Shown: positions 58,799 through 64,000 of the stretch, in pieces | How the letters are laid out: every line of letters begins with the position of its first letter | How positions within the stretch are numbered: position 1 is the stretch's first letter | Source: Singulisphaera acidiphila DSM 18658 | GTDB taxonomy: Bacteria; Planctomycetota; Planctomycetia; Isosphaerales; Isosphaeraceae | Length of the DNA: 64,000 nucleotides | Assembly (NCBI RefSeq): GCF_000242455.2 | Contig: NC_019892.1 | Span: 8,752,744 to 8,816,743, forward strand | Reading direction: 5' to 3' | The notes under the pieces: generated by a model | Seen by the model: the letters and a program-made list of their open reading frames with translations, nothing else | Told to the model about the DNA's origin: nothing | Databases searched by the model: none | Position numbers and translations under genes: made by a program

Positions 58799-60577
58799 AT
58801 GGCATTACTCAGCTTGCGAGACGTCAGCCTGGCCTTCGGTGGTCCTCGGCTGCTCGATCAGGTCAGCATCCAGGTCGAGCGGGGCGAGAGGCTCTGTCTG
58901 CTCGGACGCAACGGCGAGGGGAAGAGCACGCTGCTGCGGGTCATTGAAGGGGAGATCCAGGCGGACGAAGGGGAAGTCATCCGCCAGCAAGGGCTCCGGA
59001 TCGCGCGGTTGCCGCAGGAAGTTCCCCGGGCTCAGGAAAACACGGTCGCCGATGAAGTGGCCGGTGGACTCGACGACCCGGGGCACGGGGTGGACTATCG
59101 GGTCGACACGATCATCTCGCGGATGGGGTTGGACCCCGACGCTCGATTCGAGGCCCTCTCCTCGGGAATGAAGCGCCGGGTCCTCCTGGCAAAGGCCCTG
59201 GTGGCCGAGCCCGATATCCTTCTGCTCGACGAGCCGACGAACCACCTCGACATCGAGTCGATTCGCTGGGTCGAAGACTTCCTGCTCCGCTTCGGCGGCA
59301 CCTTGATCTTCGTCACGCACGACCGCGTGTTCCTGGAACGGCTGGCGACCCGGATCGTCGAGCTCGACCGTGGTGCGCTGCACGACTGGGCCTGCGACTA
59401 TCCGACGTTCCTCCAACGGCGCGAAGAGGTCCTGAACGCGGAGAGCCGGCAAAATGCCCTCTTCGACAAGCGGCTGGCCCAGGAGGAAGTCTGGATCCGT
59501 AAGGGGGTCGAGGCGCGGCGGACCCGGAACGAGGGGCGGGTCCGAGCCTTGAAGGCGATGCGCGACGCCCGGCAGCGGCGGCGGGAACGCTCGGGCACGG
59601 CGAAAATGCAGGTCCAGGAGGCCGAGCGGTCGGGCAGCCTCGTGATCGAGGCCAAAGGCGCTGCCGCCGGCTACGGCGACCGCACAGTGATCCGGGACCT
59701 GACGACCACGATTATGCGCGGCGACAAGGTCGGGATCATCGGGCCCAACGGCTCGGGTAAGACGACCCTGATCCGGCTCCTGCTGGGACAATCGGAGCCC
59801 CAAGAGGGGACGGTGCGCCAGGGAACGAACCTTGAAGTCGCCTACTTCGACCAGTTGAAGGCCACCATCGACGAGGAGAAGACGGTCCAGGAGAACGTCT
59901 CCGACGGCTACGACACGATCACGATCAACGGCCAGTCCCGGCACATCATCGGCTACCTCCAGGACTTCCTCTTCCCCCCCGAACGGTCGCGGTGCCTGGC
60001 CCGAGTGCTTTCCGGCGGGGAACGGAGCCGCCTGCTCCTGGCCAAGCTGTTCACCAAGCCCTCGAACGTCCTGGTGCTCGACGAGCCGACCAACGACCTC
60101 GACATCGAGACCCTCGAACTGCTCGAGAGCCTGATCGTCGAGTATCAGGGAACGGTGCTCATGGTGAGCCACGACCGTGCCTTCCTCAACGACGTCGTGA
60201 CCAGCACCCTGGCGATCGAGGTCGACGGCCAGGTCAAGGAGTACGACGGCGGCTACGACGACTACCTCAGGCAGCGCCCGGCCGAAAAACCGGCCGAATC
60301 CAAGGAACGAGTCGCCTCCGGACCGACCAAGGAAAACGCTCCGGCCGAGCGGCCCCGAAAGCTCAACGGTAAGGAACGGCGGGAACTCGACGACCTCCCC
60401 AAGCGAATTCATAAGCTCGAAGAAGCGCAACGGGAACTGCACGAAACGATGGCCGATCCCGCCTTCTACCGTAAGGATGGAGCCGAGATCGCCGAGGCCA
60501 AGGAGCGGCTCGAGACCTTGGAGCGTGACCTGGCTCTGGCCTACGAGCGTTGGGAAACGTTGGAAGCCCTGGCCTGA
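58799..60577 (+). CDS. uup: ABC-F-type ATPase, Uup-like
   Basis: A 592-residue soluble ABC-F protein with two ATPase domains and no membrane segments. Domain 1 has Walker A GRNGEGKST (36-44), signature LSSGMKRRVLLAKAL and Walker B ILLLDEPTNHLD. Domain 2 has Walker A GPNGSGKTT (~314), signature LSGGERSRLLLAKLF and VLVLDEPTNDLD. A charged linker joins them and the C-terminus is a coiled coil (~520-590; KRIHKLEEAQRELHETMADP), as in Uup, which binds branched DNA and is linked to ribosome function. ATG 58799 with AGAGGAT upstream is preferred over 58781 and 58784. An intrinsic terminator follows. Confidence 0.9.
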   Translation: MALLSLRDVSLAFGGPRLLDQVSIQVERGERLCLLGRNGEGKSTLLRVIEGEIQADEGEVIRQQGLRIARLPQEVPRAQENTVADEVAGGLDDPGHGVDYRVDTIISRMGLDPDARFEALSSGMKRRVLLAKALVAEPDILLLDEPTNHLDIESIRWVEDFLLRFGGTLIFVTHDRVFLERLATRIVELDRGALHDWACDYPTFLQRREEVLNAESRQNALFDKRLAQEEVWIRKGVEARRTRNEGRVRALKAMRDARQRRRERSGTAKMQVQEAERSGSLVIEAKGAAAGYGDRTVIRDLTTTIMRGDKVGIIGPNGSGKTTLIRLLLGQSEPQEGTVRQGTNLEVAYFDQLKATIDEEKTVQENVSDGYDTITINGQSRHIIGYLQDFLFPPERSRCLARVLSGGERSRLLLAKLFTKPSNVLVLDEPTNDLDIETLELLESLIVEYQGTVLMVSHDRAFLNDVVTSTLAIEVDGQVKEYDGGYDDYLRQRPAEKPAESKERVASGPTKENAPAERPRKLNGKERRELDDLPKRIHKLEEAQRELHETMADPAFYRKDGAEIAEAKERLETLERDLALAYERWETLEALA

Positions 60578-60631
60578 CCCACCGCCGGCAGACGCTCATC
60601 ATCACCACACGTCAATCGAGAAACGAAGGAT

Positions 60632-60678
60632 CGCCGGGAGGGTGATCTCCGGCTGGGGATCACCTTTTTTTCCCGGCG
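60632..60678 (+). terminator. Rho-independent terminator of uup
   Basis: Inner stem GGTGATC (60641-60647) and GATCACC (60658-60664) is followed directly by T7 (60665-60671). Outer arms CGCCGGGA (60632-60639) and TCCCGGCG (60671-60678) extend the dyad. It lies 55 nt past the uup stop. Confidence 0.8.
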
Positions 60679-60857
60679 TAACCGGGTCACGTCTCGGGCG
60701 GAGTCGTCGGCCGTAACTTCTCAACGCCGCCTCCACCGCCACGCGGATGCCTGTGCGCGCCGTGTCGCACCGCTGCGGCATCACCGCGTATTTGTATTGC
60801 CCTGACGGAACACCGGCTCGGTCTCGTTCAACTCCGGACTGGATCACTTTTCTCTCA

Positions 60858-62195
60858 TCAGGGCGTCACGCGACGATAGACGTCGAGCGTCACCCCCTGC
60901 CTCCCAGCGACAAATTCCGTCGGGCGCTTGGATTTTTCGTTCATGAAGCAAACCGTCAAGGTGTCTCCCTCCAACTTGTAAATCCCCAGCGCAATCGCAG
61001 GCACCCCTTCTTCCCCTTCGGGTTCCGGAATGAAGTCGAGCATCTTGGGGCTTCCGGTCGGGTCCAGCAGACCGCGGTTGTGGCTTCCGCCCACTTCGCC
61101 GTCCGTTTTCCACTCGAAGTCGAATGCCGAAGCGCTGTCCGGGACGTTGCTCTTCGGCTGGCCTATCGCCTTCTTGACGACCATTCTGCACGTTCTGTCA
61201 GCCTTGCGACCGTCTGTGGAGATCCTGACCCATGTGCCTTGGATTGTATCCAGGTCAGCCCTGGGGTCGTCTTCCTTCGGAGCATCCGCGACCCCATTGG
61301 CCATCACCTGCTGATGGCTTTCCATCCGGATGAGTGTTCCCCCGCCGATCGCAATGACCCCGAGGACGAGCCCGGCGGATGCAATCTTACCGAGTTTGAT
61401 CATAACCATGGTTCTCGATACTCCTTCTTCAAGTGCCACGACAGCCGCCGAGAATGGTCCGCTCGTTCCCTTGGCTGTCACAAACCAGGCCGCCGCCCGG
61501 TATGTGCTCTCTCTCAGCGCGACGGGGACTCCAGCCCACGCCGTTTCCGGCAGGAGAGCGAGCCCAACCAGGCCCGCGGCTGGGAATACTCCTCGGCGAG
61601 CGAGCTTTCCGCGTAGCCGCTCGCGGCCACGAGCCAGCCGACTCTTGACCGTGCCGATGGGGCAGCCAAGATGTCGGGCAGCTTCCTCGTAGGTTCGGTT
61701 TTCGACATCGCAGAGAAGGATCGGGATGCGGTAACGATCCGAGAGCCGATCGATCTCCTCATGAATCACCCGCCATCGGTCATCCTGAGCCGGGGTCCGG
61801 GCCCGGTCTCGCGCCAACTCGACGGCTCCTCGCTCGGCCACCCGCCGCCGGTCCGTCGCCAGTCGGGCACGAGTCGCCACACGGCAGGCGACTCGATGAA
61901 GCCAAGGGCCGAGGGAGTCGCGTACCCAGAGCGTCCCGCCTCTCCGCACGAGGATGAGAAAGGTCGCCTGAAACGCATCCTGCGCATCGTGCTCATCCTG
62001 CACGATGCCGCGGCAAGCGCGGAGGACCATCGCTTCGTGGCGCTCGACCAGTGCCGCGAAGGCCAGTTCCGAAGACTCGTTGCGCCGTGTGGCGAATTGC
62101 TCCAGGAGTTGCCCGTCCGTCAGGGCGGCCGTTGCTCCCAGGTTGAACAATGAACGGATCTGCTTCAGGACGGTCCCATTCCGTATCTGTGCCAC
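60858..62195 (-). CDS. ECF sigma factor fused to membrane helix and TIGR03067-like domain
   Basis: A 445-residue protein. Residues ~42-110 are sigma region 2 (ELAFAALVERHEAMVLRACR; DAFQATFLILVRR), and residues ~145-198 are region 4 (RYRIPILLCDVENRTYEEAA; CPIGTVKSRLARGRERLRGK). A long linker leads to one membrane helix (~268-289, IASAGLVLGVIAIGGGTLI). The C-terminus (~314-444; IQGTWVRISTDGRKAD; YKLEGDTLTVCFMNEKSKRP) matches the planctomycete TIGR03067 domain and should lie outside the membrane. The protein may thus be a one-piece sensor and sigma factor. No separate anti-sigma gene is adjacent. The start is GTG 62195. Confidence 0.87.
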   Translation of the reverse strand: MAQIRNGTVLKQIRSLFNLGATAALTDGQLLEQFATRRNESSELAFAALVERHEAMVLRACRGIVQDEHDAQDAFQATFLILVRRGGTLWVRDSLGPWLHRVACRVATRARLATDRRRVAERGAVELARDRARTPAQDDRWRVIHEEIDRLSDRYRIPILLCDVENRTYEEAARHLGCPIGTVKSRLARGRERLRGKLARRGVFPAAGLVGLALLPETAWAGVPVALRESTYRAAAWFVTAKGTSGPFSAAVVALEEGVSRTMVMIKLGKIASAGLVLGVIAIGGGTLIRMESHQQVMANGVADAPKEDDPRADLDTIQGTWVRISTDGRKADRTCRMVVKKAIGQPKSNVPDSASAFDFEWKTDGEVGGSHNRGLLDPTGSPKMLDFIPEPEGEEGVPAIALGIYKLEGDTLTVCFMNEKSKRPTEFVAGRQGVTLDVYRRVTP

Positions 62196-62745
62196 TGGCC
62201 TCGCCCCCTCGGTGCTCGATGGACTTCCTAACTCTAATAAAGTCGTCGAGGCGGTCGAATGTTCCTTCTTTCCGCAAGATCAACCGGGTGGCTACGCGTC
62301 GCGCTGGTGGGCCACGATTGGAGTGGAATCGTCGGCTGATGGGTTGCGGTGAAATGGTGGGTGAACCGATTGCTGCTCGGATTCTTATACGGCCAAATCC
62401 CTTGAGATTGACAGCGAGTGGGCCCGATCCTCACCAAGTCCGGGATCGACTTGGCACTACCCCATCACATCCCTTAAGCCCTTTTACTATCTAACGTTAC
62501 GCCGTTCAGCAAATCGCAGCACAAGAGCAATAACATTCATACGACCTGACGGAAAGCCTGAGAGCCCAGGGACCGAAGAATTTCGATATCACGCACTCGC
62601 GCAAATACGTACCAGAAAGGTAACAGAGTCGTGGTGAGGGCTTGCGACGGCTCAAGGCGCGGTCCATCATGTGGGACGCGAAAGGGGTGGGAGCCCACCC
62701 CTTTGGGTCACGCGGTTCGAACGGGTCAAACTGGAGCCAGCTCAA
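62196..62745. other. Divergent intergenic region, sigma factor / Gfo-Idh-MocA
   Basis: This 550-nt gap carries promoters for both directions. No gene is supported. It is mixed in composition, with AT-rich patches near 62230-62250 and 62470-62540. A perfect dyad near the plus-strand gene is listed separately. Confidence 0.4.
62681..62704 (+). promoter_or_regulatory. Perfect 11-bp dyad upstream of the Gfo/Idh/MocA gene
   Basis: AAAGGGGTGGG (62681-62691) and CCCACCCCTTT (62694-62704) are perfectly complementary around two bases, 41 nt before ATG 62746. The two-base loop makes a DNA operator or dispersed repeat more likely than an RNA hairpin. Confidence 0.45.

Positions 62746-64000
<1,255 letters not shown>

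Overview
The window looks like a chromosomal segment of a planctomycete, most likely an Isosphaeraceae-type member of the PVC group. The evidence is gene content: five PSCyt1/PSCyt2(DUF1549)/PSD1(DUF1553) cytochromes paired with DUF1501 proteins, two PVC-type heme proteins with beta-propeller and C-terminal CxxCH, a DUF1559 prepilin-like protein with a small lipoprotein, and an ECF sigma factor fused to a TIGR03067-like domain. The DNA is GC-rich, so many long antisense ORFs are spurious. No rRNA, tRNA, CRISPR array, transposase or phage gene was recognised.

Layout. 1-3642: start of a secreted sulfatase (cut by the window edge), a small membrane protein, an FAD oxidoreductase with golvesin-like C-terminus, and a lone STAS protein. 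3761-7970: cassette 1 (DUF1501 plus diheme cytochrome, minus strand). 8231-11003: GntP-type permease and a Tat-exported beta-helix protein (minus). 11335-17647: two large PVC-type heme proteins (plus). 18038-26455: cassettes 2 and 3 (plus). 26519-29497: MFS transporter and a DMFase-like protein (minus). 29701-33793: cassette 4 (minus). 34009-38721: a 1180-aa esterase/M23/PKD fusion and a Tat-exported polysaccharide deacetylase (minus). 38860-43937: cassette 5 (minus). 44251-45395: XRE-cupin regulator and GNAT acetyltransferase (plus). 45597-49619: a 1340-aa TIM barrel/cytochrome c/propeller/azurin-like fusion (minus). 50017-51454: DUF1559 protein and lipoprotein (minus). 51890-56721: MscS channel with four internal repeats and a polytopic membrane protein (minus). 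56925-60577: methyltransferase, cupin and a Uup-type ABC ATPase (plus). 60858-62195: ECF sigma fusion (minus). 62746-end: Tat-exported Gfo/Idh/MocA oxidoreductase (plus, cut by the window edge).

How it may work together (inference). Most products carry Sec or Tat signals and act outside the cytoplasm: a sulfatase, esterase, deacetylase, beta-helix protein, FAD and Gfo/Idh oxidoreductases, and at least eight c-type cytochrome proteins, plus two transporters that could import acidic sugars. This fits a locus for oxidative breakdown of substituted (sulfated or acetylated) polysaccharide, with electrons passed to heme and copper carriers. Substrate and electron path are not shown by the sequence. 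The strongest leads are the five-fold cassette amplification, the two giant fusions, the four-repeat MscS channel, a palindrome-of-palindromes lying inside cassette 2, and paired operator-like dyads upstream of it.
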